A stretch of DNA of 64,000 bases from CAWKEY01 sp963696315 (GTDB lineage: Bacteria; Pseudomonadota; Gammaproteobacteria; Methylococcales; Methylomonadaceae). Below, piece by piece: positions 18,675 through 28,655 of the stretch. Under the pieces are notes generated by a model that was not told where the DNA came from, did not search any database, and saw only the letters and a list, made by a program, of their open reading frames with translations. The DNA lies in contig CAVOJU010000005.1 in the NCBI GenBank assembly GCA_963696315.1, positions 1 through 64,000 on the forward strand. The letters are read 5' to 3'. Positions within the stretch are counted from its first letter, which is position 1. Every line of letters starts with the position of its first letter. Position numbers and translations under genes: made by a program.

Positions 18675-19724
18675 ATGCAGAAACAAACTGTGTTAGTTAC
18701 AGGTGGTGCCGGTTATATTGGCAGTCATGCCTGCGTTGAACTATTAAAGGCAGGTTTTCAGGTCGTGGTGGTCGATAATCTGGCTAACAGCAAGACCGAG
18801 TCATTGTCTCGGGTGCAGCAAATAACGGGTAAGGCATTGCAGTTTTATCAGGCCGATATCCGTGACAAACAGGCACTGGCGGAAATTTTTGCCAACGCAT
18901 CGATAACGGCAGTGATGCATTTTGCCGGACTAAAGGCAGTAGGCGAATCTTGCCAGCTGCCTTTGATGTATTATCATAACAACGTCTACGGAACTCTGGT
19001 TTTGCTAGAGGCGATGGCAGATGCAGGCGTCAAGCAGTTGGTCTTCAGTTCTTCCGCGACCGTGTACGGTGAGCCTTCAACGACGCAATATTATGAAGAT
19101 CTGCCTTTGGCGCCAGTTAATCCTTATGGCCGGACAAAAGCCATGATTGAGGACATCCTGCGGGATTTGTCGGCAGCCGATAAGCTTGGCCAGAACGAAG
19201 CCCCCTGGAAGTTTGCCTTGTTACGTTATTTTAACCCGATAGGTGCCCATGACAGTGGTCTGATAGGCGAAGATCCCAATGGTATTCCCAATAATCTGAT
19301 GCCTTATGTGGCCCAGGTCGCTATTGGAAAATTGCCGCAATTATCGGTTTTTGGTGATGATTATCCGACGCGGGATGGAACCGGCATCAGGGATTATATT
19401 CATGTGGTTGATCTGGCAAAAGGCCACGTCAAGGCCCTGCAGGCCCTGCAAGGCGAAAAATTCAGCGCCGGCGGCTGTAAAGCCTATAACCTGGGTGCCG
19501 GCAAAGGCTACAGCGTACTCGAGATAATTCAGGCTTTTGAAGCGGTAACTGGCCTGCGCATCAATTACAAAATAGCGCCCAGAAGAGCAGGGGATCTGGC
19601 TGAATACTTCGCTAATCCTGCTTTGGCTTTGCAGGATCTCAACTGGAAAGTAGAGAAAAATCTTGATGATATGGTTGCCGACACCTGGAATTGGCAGCAA
19701 AAAAATCCGGCAGGATACGCTTAG
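18675..19724 (+). CDS. galE: UDP-glucose 4-epimerase
   Basis: 349 residues, extended SDR fold. It has NAD-binding TGGAGYIGSH at the N-terminus, active-site serine in VFSSSATVYG, and the catalytic pair Y-x-x-x-K in NPYGRTKAMIE. LLRYFNPIGAH and GDYPTRDGTGIRDYIHV are GalE-specific. It interconverts UDP-Glc and UDP-Gal for exopolysaccharide or LPS. It starts 5 bases after the corC stop and is probably the last gene of the miaB operon. Confidence 0.95.
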   Translation: MQKQTVLVTGGAGYIGSHACVELLKAGFQVVVVDNLANSKTESLSRVQQITGKALQFYQADIRDKQALAEIFANASITAVMHFAGLKAVGESCQLPLMYYHNNVYGTLVLLEAMADAGVKQLVFSSSATVYGEPSTTQYYEDLPLAPVNPYGRTKAMIEDILRDLSAADKLGQNEAPWKFALLRYFNPIGAHDSGLIGEDPNGIPNNLMPYVAQVAIGKLPQLSVFGDDYPTRDGTGIRDYIHVVDLAKGHVKALQALQGEKFSAGGCKAYNLGAGKGYSVLEIIQAFEAVTGLRINYKIAPRRAGDLAEYFANPALALQDLNWKVEKNLDDMVADTWNWQQKNPAGYA

Positions 19725-19769
19725 CTTTTTTTGCTTACTTTTGAAATAATTGGGAAATCGCTAAATAAT

Positions 19770-19796
19770 AGGGCGGCTTTGGTATTTAATCGCCCT
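19770..19796. terminator. Hairpin between convergent galE and dacC
   Basis: AGGGCG and CGCCCT flank a 15-base AT-rich loop in the gap between two converging genes. There is no T-run after either arm, so a terminator role is possible but weak. Confidence 0.35.
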
Positions 19797-19826
19797 GGGC
19801 ACGCCAGATATTTTTATTAGCAGTTT

Positions 19827-21152
19827 TTAGTTGGCTGCAATTCTGGTTTTGCTTGTTGTCTTTGCCAGGGTAGTCGCTCTGGTATGGCGAGCAGTTTTGG
19901 TAGTGGCGGCGGTTGTTTTGGTTTTGCCGGCAACTTTGGCGTGGCTGGCAAGTTTAGTCTTGCCAACAGTTCCAGGTCTGCTTGTACTTTTAGTGTGACT
20001 GGCGAGCCGACTGGCTGGTCGAACAACCCGGCTGTTGCTGAGTTTGGTATGACCCGTGGATACGGGTTTAGCTTTCGCATATCGGGTTCTATTTGCGTGC
20101 TTGGCAGGAAGATTGGCGGTTTTGTGTGCGCGCCGCTCGATTGCATATTGGCGTATAGTTGCATGCTTGATAGGATGATAGGCGGTCTTGGGTAGGCTTG
20201 GTTCAATAGTCCGTGTGTTTGCCGCTTGGTAAGACCTGGCGGCGCCATTGCCGCAAGACAGTTGATAAGGCGGCTCACTGCTTGAATAAGGGCGAGCATC
20301 CGTAATAGTCATAGACGGATTGGCGCTGTAATAATTGGCAAAAGCATTATCCATCATCCGGTTCATTAACTGGTAGCGCTCCTGACTGGTCATTCCTCCC
20401 ATGACCACACCGATCAGGCGCTGGTCATTTTGATGGGCGGCTCCTATCAGGTTGTAGCCGGAACCGCAGGTAAAGCCGGTTTTCATGCCTTCTGCGCCAG
20501 GATACTTGGCGGTAAAGGCATTGATGGCGCGCATCGTTTGGCCTTTGTAATAAAATTCATGGGCAGAGAAATATTGGTAATAGCTGGGGAAATCTCGCTG
20601 AATTCTCCACGCCAGCAGGGCCAGATCACGGGATGTTGTCACCTGCCAATTATTGGGGAGGCCGGTTGCATTCATGAAACGGGTATTATTCATGCCTAGG
20701 GAGCGCGCTCTGGCGGTCATCATGGCCGCAAAGTTGTCTTCGGTTCCGCCTACGGCTTCGGCAAGCACAACAGCAGCATCATTTGCAGAACGGGTGATGA
20801 CCGCTAAAATAGCGTCCCGGGTGTTCAGACTTTCCCCGCGCCTCAAGCCCAATTTGCTCTTGGGCTGGCTGGCGGCATGGTCGGAGGCCGTTAATATGCT
20901 TCCCAGCTGAATTTGCCCCGCTCTCAACGCCTCGAAAGTCATATAAAGCGTCATTACTTTGGTCAGCGAGGCCGGGTACCAAGGTTGATTGGCTTCTACT
21001 TCGTGCAATATGTTGCCAGTATCCGCATCGATAACAATTGCGGTATGGCGTGCATAACTGGCTTCGGAAACCAAAAACAGATAAACAGGCAGCAATAAAA
21101 GTAGAATTGATTTCACGGTAGTCAGTTTCGGTAGATTTATTAAGGGGTTCAT
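19827..21152 (-). CDS. dacC: D-alanyl-D-alanine carboxypeptidase (PBP5/6 type) with a long basic tail
   Basis: 441 residues. A signal peptide (LLLLPVYLFLVSEASYA) is followed by the peptidase S11 domain with SxxK in PASLTKVMTL, SxN in TRSANDAAVV, and KTG in EGMKTGFTCGSG. It trims the pentapeptide stem of peptidoglycan in the periplasm. After the catalytic domain there are about 120 residues very rich in K, T, A, R and H with repeated KTA/KTK/AKH units. This tail replaces the usual beta domain and amphipathic anchor, and resembles histone-H1-like sequence. It might bind the anionic envelope. The symbol is by similarity only. Confidence 0.9.
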   Translation of the reverse strand: MNPLINLPKLTTVKSILLLLLPVYLFLVSEASYARHTAIVIDADTGNILHEVEANQPWYPASLTKVMTLYMTFEALRAGQIQLGSILTASDHAASQPKSKLGLRRGESLNTRDAILAVITRSANDAAVVLAEAVGGTEDNFAAMMTARARSLGMNNTRFMNATGLPNNWQVTTSRDLALLAWRIQRDFPSYYQYFSAHEFYYKGQTMRAINAFTAKYPGAEGMKTGFTCGSGYNLIGAAHQNDQRLIGVVMGGMTSQERYQLMNRMMDNAFANYYSANPSMTITDARPYSSSEPPYQLSCGNGAARSYQAANTRTIEPSLPKTAYHPIKHATIRQYAIERRAHKTANLPAKHANRTRYAKAKPVSTGHTKLSNSRVVRPASRLASHTKSTSRPGTVGKTKLASHAKVAGKTKTTAATTKTARHTRATTLAKTTSKTRIAAN

Positions 21153-21391
21153 ATATCAGGGTTTTTTTGGGGTCTGTTGGGTCTGATTTGTTGCGCACAT
21201 CCTGGTTTCCCCACAAAACCCACATGAACAATAAGTGTCATAAATTTGCCGCTAATTATAGTACTTAAGTCTTACTCTGGCGCAAGAGATTACCTATTTT
21301 TTTTAACGGCTTACCCCGGACTCTTAAAATCGCTTCTTAGTTATGTCCAATTAAAGATATGATTGTGCCGTTAACTTCTCAGGAGATACTT

Positions 21392-21673
21392 ATGTTGGGT
21401 TCAATTGCTGCAATTTTGATTGTGATATGGTTTTACAAAAGCGCATTAGATGCGGGTAAAAATGCCGTATCCTGGGGATGTATCGGGCTTGCCGTTTATT
21501 TTATACCCGCACTGGTTTGGTCATACGTGGTTACACCCGGACTCAAGGACGCTTTTGAGCATAACCAAAGTGCCGTGCTCGGCTTTATTGTCAGTTACGC
21601 CTACATCGCGGTGGGTGCCGCTTGCGCTACCTGGGTCAGATACAAGCTTTATAGCGCTGATCAAACGAGCTGA
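21392..21673 (+). CDS. Small two- or three-helix membrane protein
   Basis: 93 residues from the ATG at 21392, which has AGGAGA 6 bases upstream; the earlier non-standard start at 21359 lacks that. Hydrophobic helices are near residues 1-15 (LGSIAAILIVIWFY), 30-50 and 62-82. I do not recognise the family. It is isolated between dacC (divergent) and pgi. Confidence 0.6.
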   Translation: MLGSIAAILIVIWFYKSALDAGKNAVSWGCIGLAVYFIPALVWSYVVTPGLKDAFEHNQSAVLGFIVSYAYIAVGAACATWVRYKLYSADQTS

Positions 21674-22066
21674 TTTATCCTTTATCGAAGGCTAAATAAT
21701 GTATACCGGTTCAAGTTACTCAGAGTTACCCACAAATTCTGTGGATAACTCTGTGCATATGGTGCGAATTATCGCGCTCAGGCCCCGAAAAGAAAGCTTT
21801 GTGTTGAATTGATTTAATTTTATACAAAATGACAATCAATGAATTCTACAATATTTCCCGGCCAAATTACGCATCGTTCAATACCAACAGCCAACAGCGT
21901 AAAAAATCTGCTCAAAATACCTTCGTCCGGCAGTTGTCAATTGCAGGGGCGCACTGCCTGTGCCCGGTGCATCGTTGCACGCCCAGGCAGGCTTAAAATT
22001 TCAGGGAATTCAGGCTGTGTTGTAGTAGGCTATGAATACTCAACAGACAGGAGTGAAAAATTAACT
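21674..22066. other. Intergenic region upstream of pgi
   Basis: Nearly 400 bases without a credible gene. It contains the inverted DnaA-box pair listed separately and presumably the pgi promoter. A reading frame open from 21839 is only the in-frame 5' extension of pgi. Confidence 0.4.
21721..21753. repeat. Inverted repeat holding a DnaA-box pair
   Basis: CAGAGTTA and TAACTCTG are the outer arms. Inside, TTACCCACA (21726-21734) faces TGTGGATAA (21740-21748). The latter is a perfect DnaA box on the minus strand and the former differs from consensus by one base. Confidence 0.6.
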
Positions 22067-23705
22067 ATGACAGCCGATTCCAAAGTACAGCCATTAACCC
22101 AGCGCCCTGCCTGGCAGGCGCTGCAGGCCCATTATCAACAGATACAGCCGTTACACCTGCGGCAATTATTCGCGGACGATCCAATCGCGAGGTGAACGGT
22201 TCGTGATCGATGCCGCCGGCGTTTATCTGGATTATGCAAAAAACCGGGTGACCGACGAGACCATGCGCTTGCTGATCAGGCTTGCGGATGAATGCGGACT
22301 GCGCGAGCGCATCCAGGCCATGTTTAAAGGCGAACTTATCAACGTGACTGAACGCAGAGCCGCACTGCACACCGCCTTGCGCGCGCCTGAAGACGAAAGG
22401 ATCATGCTTGACGGCGTCGATGTGGTGGCCGATGTCCATGCTGTTCTCGACAGCATGTCGGTTTTTTCTGAGCAGGTTCGTAGCGGTCTTTGGCTGGGAT
22501 ACACGGGCAAACCTGTCCGTAATATCGTCAATATCGGCATCGGCGGATCCGATCTGGGCCCGGTGATGGCCTACGAAGCCCTGAGGCATTATAGCCGGCG
22601 CGATCTGACTTTCCGTTTTGTCTCGAATGTGGATGGCACAGATTTCGTGGAAGCCACACTCGATCTGGATCCAGAAGAAACCCTGTTTATCGTTTGTTCG
22701 AAGACGTTTACCACCCTTGAAACGCTGGCCAATGCCCGAGCTGCCCGCAACTGGTGTTTACACAAGCTGGCAGACGAGCAGGCAGTGTCCCGGCACTTTG
22801 TCGCGGTATCGACCAATGCCGAAGAAGTCAGCAAATTCGGCATCAATACCGACAATATGTTTGGATTATGGGACTGGGACGGCGGACGCTATTCGATGGA
22901 TTCGGCGATTGGACTGTCGACCATGATCGCCGTTGGGCCGGACAATTTCCGTGCGATGCTGGCGGGTTTCCGCGCAATGGATGAGCACTTTTTGACCGCG
23001 CCATTCGAGCGTAATATTCCCGTTATCATGGGCTTGCTTAAGATCTGGTACAGCAACTTCTTCAATGCCGAGTCGGTAGCGGTGCTTCCTTACAGTCAGT
23101 ACCTGAAACGCTTTCCCGCTTACCTGCAGCAATTGACGATGGAGAGCAACGGTAAGCACATCACGCGGGATGGGCAACGCGTGGACTATCACACCGCGCC
23201 TATTTACTGGGGAGAGCCGGGCACCAACGGCCAGCACTCATTTTTCCAGCTGATTCATCAGGGAACCCGATTGATTCCATGCGATTTTATCGGATTTTGC
23301 CAAACCTTGAATCCGCTTGCAGATCAGCAGGATCTGTTAATGGCAAATTTTTTCTCTCAAACCGAGGCACTGGCTTTTGGCAAGACAGAAGCCGAAGTCA
23401 AGGCCGGGGGCACACCCGACTGGTTGGCGCCGCATCGGGTTTTCGAGGGCAACCGTCCGACCAATACCCTGCTGCTGGAGCAGTTGACACCCGAAGCGTT
23501 GGGCAAATTGGTCGCGCTTTACGAACATTGTGTTTTTACGGAAGGCGCCATTTGGAACATCGACTCATTCGATCAATGGGGGGTCGAGTTGGGCAAGGTG
23601 CTGGCACAACAAACCGCGGCTGAATTGAAAAGCGCAGATGATCCGCAACTCGGTCATGACAGCTCCACCAACGCGCTGATCCGGCGTTATCGCCGGTTTA
23701 AATGA
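22067..23705 (+). CDS. pgi: Glucose-6-phosphate isomerase
   Basis: About 545 residues after correction, normal for bacterial PGI. Signatures are NIGIGGSDLGPVMAYEAL, VCSKTFTTLETLANA, MESNGKHI, the GEPGTNGQHSFFQLIHQGT catalytic region, and FDQWGVELGK with the conserved terminal Lys. The ATG at 22067 follows AGGAGTG. The frame breaks near 22186: GATCCAATCGC should read GATCCATCGC (D-P-S-R-G-E-R-F), one extra A. It links Glc-6-P and Fru-6-P in glycolysis; in ribulose-monophosphate methylotrophs it also feeds the formaldehyde cycle. Confidence 0.95.
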
Positions 23706-23825
23706 CAGACAGCGGGCAAACGCCTAATCCAGCCTGGGACTTTCGCGCGATTTGCACACGGCTACGGGTCTTGGTCTTGACTGAAAGCCGCTGTCTTTTG
23801 CCCAACTGCGATTACCCGCCGAACG

Positions 23826-23920
23826 CTGAGAAATAATTTTCTGTGTAGGTGCGGATTTATCCGCACTGTGTGAATAAATTCGCACCTACACGTGTTCAAC
23901 GTATTTCGTGCGCATTACTT
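23826..23920 (+). repeat. 95-bp dispersed palindromic repeat, copy 1
   Basis: Contains GTGTAGGTGCGG and its complement around ATTTATCCGCA-TGTG-GAATAAAT, giving a near-perfect stem-loop. A conserved tail follows (TGTTCAAC, TATTTCGTGCG, ATTACTT). Copy 2 at 40152-40246 has the same length with about eight substitutions. There is no ORF, so it resembles a REP/MITE-like element. It lies between pgi and the fadE 3' end. Confidence 0.85.
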
Positions 23921-23966
23921 TAAGGTTGATGCTGAACTTCTCGGGCTGCTGCCCACGTGGATTCGC

Positions 23967-26262
23967 CTATGCACTTCCGCTTAGTTGTTCGGGGCTGAAA
24001 TCATCAACGCGAATGGCATTGTGCCGGGCTAGTTCGGCCCGGTTGATTAAATCCGCTTCTTCTTGATTGATAAGCTTAGTTTTAAGTCCTTGTTCGAGCA
24101 GGGCAGACAGGCTGCCTTTGGGCAAAACGCCCTGTTTTTGCGCTTCGCGCAGTTTGGCTTCGACCGGGGCGGCTTTCAGCACGGCCTTGAATGCGCTTTC
24201 GATTCTGCCGGTGGCATCATTCGGGTCGTTGTTAATGTAGATGCCCTCAGTCAAGCGGTCGCGAGCTGGATTGTCGGTGAGTAATAAGTGCGCTAATTGC
24301 CCTACCAATCGGTCTTGCGGCGGAGCACAGGGCTTGCTCAGCGGGAATAACAGGCTGCGTAATAACAGCGCCGGTACCCGGTTCGGCAGCATTTGAAAAA
24401 CCGCCAGCAGGGATTGTTGGGCGCGGTGCAGGCTGTGTTGGCAGGCCCAATGCAGTAGCGGCAGGTCTGCCGTTGCGCCTTGATTCTCGAAATGTTTGAG
24501 AGCGCAGGAGCACAAATACAAATAACTGAGCACATCGGCCAGACGTCCGGAGATGCGCTCCTTGCGTTTGAGGCGTCCGCCCAGAGTCAGCAAGGCAAAA
24601 TCGGCAGTCAGGGCAAAACCGGTGCTTAGCCGGGTCAGTTGTCGGTAATAGCGCCGCGTGTGCTGGTCGCCGGGTGCCGTGATTAAATGCGCTCCGCCCA
24701 GGCCAAAGCAGAATCCGCGTCCCAGATTGTTCAGGAAAAAGCCGATATGCCGCCATAACACGGCATCGAATTGGCTTAGCGCTTGTGACGGGTCAGTTTC
24801 GTTCAGCGCATGCATTTCGCTTTGGATAAAGGGATGGCAACGCACCGAACCCTGGCCAAAAATCATCATCGTGCGGGTCAGGATGTTAGCGCCTTCCACG
24901 GTAATGCCGACCGGAATCACCTGATACAGGCGGCCAATAAAATTGGCTGGCCCCAAACAAATGCCGGAGCCGCCCTGGATGTCCATGCCGTCGTTAATGA
25001 TGCGGCGCATGGCTTCGGTCAAATGATATTTCAGAATCGCCGAAATCACCGCCGGTTGCTGGCCTTCATCCAGTGCCGCGCAAGTGACATGACGTGCTGC
25101 GTCAATTAAATACGCCGTACCGGCCATGCGCGCGAGCACTTCTTCGATGCCTTCAAAGGCGCCGATGGGCTGGTTGAATTGGCTCGCGTATGCGCGCATA
25201 CGCGCCGGTGTTGCGGCAGACGAATTTGGCGGCAGCGACGCTGAGGGCAGGCAGGGAAATGGCGCGGCCAGTGGCGAGGCATTGCATCAACATTTTCCAG
25301 CCATTGCCGGCCTGTTCTACGCCGCCGATAATCCAGTCCATCGGGATGAAGACGTTCTTCCCCCAGTTTGGCCCGTTCTGAAAGCCGGAGTCGAGTGGAA
25401 AGTGGCGTTTGCCGATGGAAACGCCTGGTGTGTTGGTTGGAATCAGCGCCAGCGTGATGCCGATGTCTTCCTGTTCCCCCAGTAAATGCTCGGGATCGAA
25501 CAGCTTGAACGCCAGACCCAATACGGTTGCCACTGGTCCCAGCGTGATGTAGCGTTTTTCCCAGTTCAGGCGTATACCTAAAACCCGGTCGTTGCCTTCG
25601 AAAGCTCCGTAACATACCACGCCGGTATCGGGCATGGCCCCGGCATCGCTGCCCGCTTCAGGCCCGGTCAGCGCGAATGCGGGGATTTCCTTGCCTGCCG
25701 CCAGGCGCGGCAGGTAATAGTCTTTTTGTGGTTCGCTGCCGTATGCCAATAACAGCTTGGCAGGGCCCAAAGAATTGGGCACCATCACCGTCACGGCTGC
25801 TGTAGTGCTGCGGCTGGCGATTTTCATGATGACTTGGGAATGGGCGAATTCGGAATACTCCAGTCCGCCGTAGTGTTTGGGAATGATGATGCCGAAGAAT
25901 TTGTGCTGTTTGATGTAGTCCCAGACTTCCGGCGGTAAATCGCGGCGTTTGAAAGTGATATCCCAATCGTCGAGCATCGTGCACAAGGTCTCCACCGGGC
26001 CGTCGAGATAGGCTTGTTCCTCCAAGCTTAAACGGGCGGGTGGCAGGTTTTTAAGCTTGCTCCAGTCGGGTTTGCCGCTGAACAATTCGGCATCCCACCA
26101 GGTGTTGCCGGCTTCCAGGGCTTCGCGTTCGGTTTGTGACATGGGCGGCAGGGTTTTGCGCATTTTGTTGAAGATGGGGCGGGTGAGCAGGTTGCGCCGC
26201 AAGGGGGCGACCAGCAGACAGGAGAGCCCGGTTAAGGCGACTATCAGCATCAGCTTATTCAT
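23967..26262 (-). CDS. fadE: Acyl-CoA dehydrogenase, FadE type
   Basis: About 765 residues after correction, matching the large FadE class. An N-terminal hydrophobic segment (LMLIVALTGLSCLLVAP) precedes the acyl-CoA dehydrogenase N, middle and C domains (HYGGLEYSEFAHSQV; ALTGPEAGSDAGAMPDTG; DGMDIQGGSGICLGP). A FadE-specific C-terminal region follows. It catalyses the first FAD-dependent step of beta-oxidation. The real start is the ATG at 26262 after GGAGCACACC, not the upstream frame through the hairpin. Near 25190 an extra base shifts the frame; the correct reading is YARIR-SQFNQPIG. Confidence 0.92.
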
Positions 26263-26284
26263 GGTGTGCTCCAGTGTATTGATA

Positions 26285-26331
26285 GTGCCAGGGGTCTTGG
26301 CCTTGATTGTCGCGGCCAAGGCCCCTGGCAC
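26285..26331. repeat. Long hairpin between fadB and fadE
   Basis: Two 18-base arms (GTGCCAGGGGTCTTGGCC and its complement with a single G:T pair) around an 11-base loop. They fill the gap between the fadB stop and the fadE start. There is no T-run on the minus strand. It could act as an mRNA stability element or weak attenuator for fadE. Confidence 0.7.
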
Positions 26332-26341
26332 GAGGTTATGC

Positions 26342-28655
26342 TCAATTCCTGAGCGGCTTCCCGGTTTTCAGCATGTGCTCCAGTCTTGCCTGGGTGCCGG
26401 GTTGCTTGACCAGGTATAAAAAGGCTTCCAGTTCTAAATCCAACAGGTTTTGTTCGTTTAATGGCGTGGTGATGTCGGTATTACCGCCGCTTAACACATG
26501 GGCAAGTTGCCCGGAGATTTCCACATCGTACTCGGTCGCTTTGCCGGCTTTATGCAAGTTTTGCACGGCCATGTCCATGGCGGCGCGAGCGGACGCGCCC
26601 GGTAACTGATACACAAAAGGTTTTGGCGGCTGGTAGCCGGCTACCAAGGACAGCGCCAGGGTCTTGGCATCGGCCAAGAGCCGGTCTTTGTTCATGGTGA
26701 TGCCGTCATTTTGGGCCAAGTACAACAATTCTTTGGCGTGCTGCGCCGATTGGGAAACCTTGGCAAGGCCAATGGTTTCAAAAGTTTGGGCGATAGGCGG
26801 CATGGGGCCGCCGGGACGTTTGGCAAAGCTTAGCCAGCGGCGCAGTAATTCCTTGCAGCCGCCCCAGCCCGGCACCAGACCGACGCCGGTTTCAACCAGG
26901 CCCATGTAAAGTTCGGCATGGGCTTGAATGGCGTCGCAGTGCAGCAGGATTTCGCAGCCGCCGCCCAGCGCCAGACCGGAGGGCGCGCCGACCACCGGGA
27001 AGGGCGCCAGTTTGAGCATCTGATAGCTAGCCTGGCCGAGTTTGATGATGCCTGCGACTGTTTCCCAGTCTTGTTGCTTCAGCGCCGGGGCTAGCAAGGT
27101 CAGATTAGCGCCGGCAGAAAAATGCTCGGCTTCGTTGTAAATAACCAGGCCATTAAAGCCTTGTTTGACGACGCCGATGCTTTGTTGAATCAGGCCCAGG
27201 CTGTCTGGATCTAGCGTGTTCATTTTGCTGTGAAATTCCAGGCAGGCAATGCCGTCGCCGGCGTCCCATAGACTGGCCGAAGCATTGCTTAATAAGGCCT
27301 GACTGCGGCGTTTAATGCCGCTTAACAATAAAACTCCCTGCTGGGTACTGCACCGGTCGATACTGGTTGGCGGTATCCTTAAATTGCAGTGCGCCGCCTT
27401 CGCTGCGGTACAGGCTTTGCCGGTCCGCCAGCAGCGCGGGCACAGGGTGATTGCGGTCATGTAGCTGATCGACGAACCAGTTCACCCCAAGCCGGTCGAG
27501 CAGCTCAAACGGGCCGTAGCGCCAGTTATAGCCCAGGCGCATGGCGGCATCGACCGCAATAATGTCATCGGCGATTTCCGGGATCAGCTGGGCGGCATAG
27601 CAGAAGGTTTCCGACAATACCTGCCAGCTGTATTGATTGAGCGCATTGGAAGCGGATAAAAAGCTTTTGAGCTCGTCCGGGTGATGGCCGATGCCTTTGA
27701 TTTGGAATTTCTCGCTGGGCCGGTATGCACCGCTTTGCAAGTCTATGGATTGTTTGATTTTTGGGCCACCGTCCGGCTGCAGGCGGTAAAAACCGCCTTT
27801 GCCTTTGCGGCCGGTGTAACCGTCGGCAATCATCGACCGCAACAGCGCCGGCACGGTGGCAATGGCGCGCAAACGGTCATTGGCGGTTAATGTTTGTCTA
27901 AAGTTTTCCAGAATATGCGGCAGCAGATCAATTCCGATCAAATCCATCAAGCCGAAAACGCCGGTTTTGGGAATGCCGAACAAACTCATCGCGGCATCGC
28001 ATTGCTCTATGGTCAGATTTCGGGCGATGGCTTCGAGCAAGGCTGTTTGTATCCAGAAAGTGCCGATGCGGTTGGCGATAAAGCCCGGGGTATCGTTACA
28101 GAGCACGCAGCCTTTACCGAGTCTGACATCGGCGAAAGTTTGCAGGCTTTTCAATAAGCCGGGGTTCAGTTCGGGTGAGCTGACCAGCTCCAATAAACGC
28201 ATGTAGCGTGGTGGATTGAAGAAATGCGTAATCATGAAGCGCCGCTTAAAGCTGTCTGTCTGGTTGCGGGTTAAAACACTGAGCGGCAGCGTCGAAGTGT
28301 TGGACGAAATCAGCGTGTCCGGGCGGCAGACCTGGTTCAGCTGCTGATACAAGGCCTGCTTGATAGCCGGGTTTTCGATCACCGCTTCAATTACCCAATC
28401 GGCCTGCGCCAGCCGGCCTAAATCGTCTTCGGTGTTGCCGGGGCTGATGAGGCGGGCGTTGTTCGGATGCATAAGCGGCGAAGGTTCGGTGTTCAGCATT
28501 TTCGCGACGGCGGCTTCGGCGATGGCATTGCGGTTGTCGCCCTGTTTGGGCACGATATCCAGTAAATCGACCGCAATCCCGGCATTGGCAAGGTGTGCGG
28601 CGATGCCTGCGCCCATGACGCCCGCGCCGATCACCGCGACTTTTTCGATGTTCAT
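26342..28655 (-). CDS. fadB: 3-hydroxyacyl-CoA dehydrogenase / enoyl-CoA hydratase
   Basis: About 770 residues with the dehydrogenase first (NAD site VAVIGAGVMGAGIAAHLA; catalytic region FMITHFFNPP; second HCDH domain with YNWRYGPFELLDR) and the crotonase/hydratase domain last. That is the FadN-like order, reverse to E. coli FadB. The ATG at 28655 overlaps the fadA stop as ATGA. The frame breaks near 27345: GCAGGGAGTT should lose one base to give A-G-V-L-L-L-S-G. It converts enoyl-CoA to 3-ketoacyl-CoA. Confidence 0.92.

Noticed and set aside
21721..21753. Chromosomal or plasmid replication origin
   Set aside because: Only two DnaA boxes, no initiator gene and no adjacent AT-rich unwinding region.
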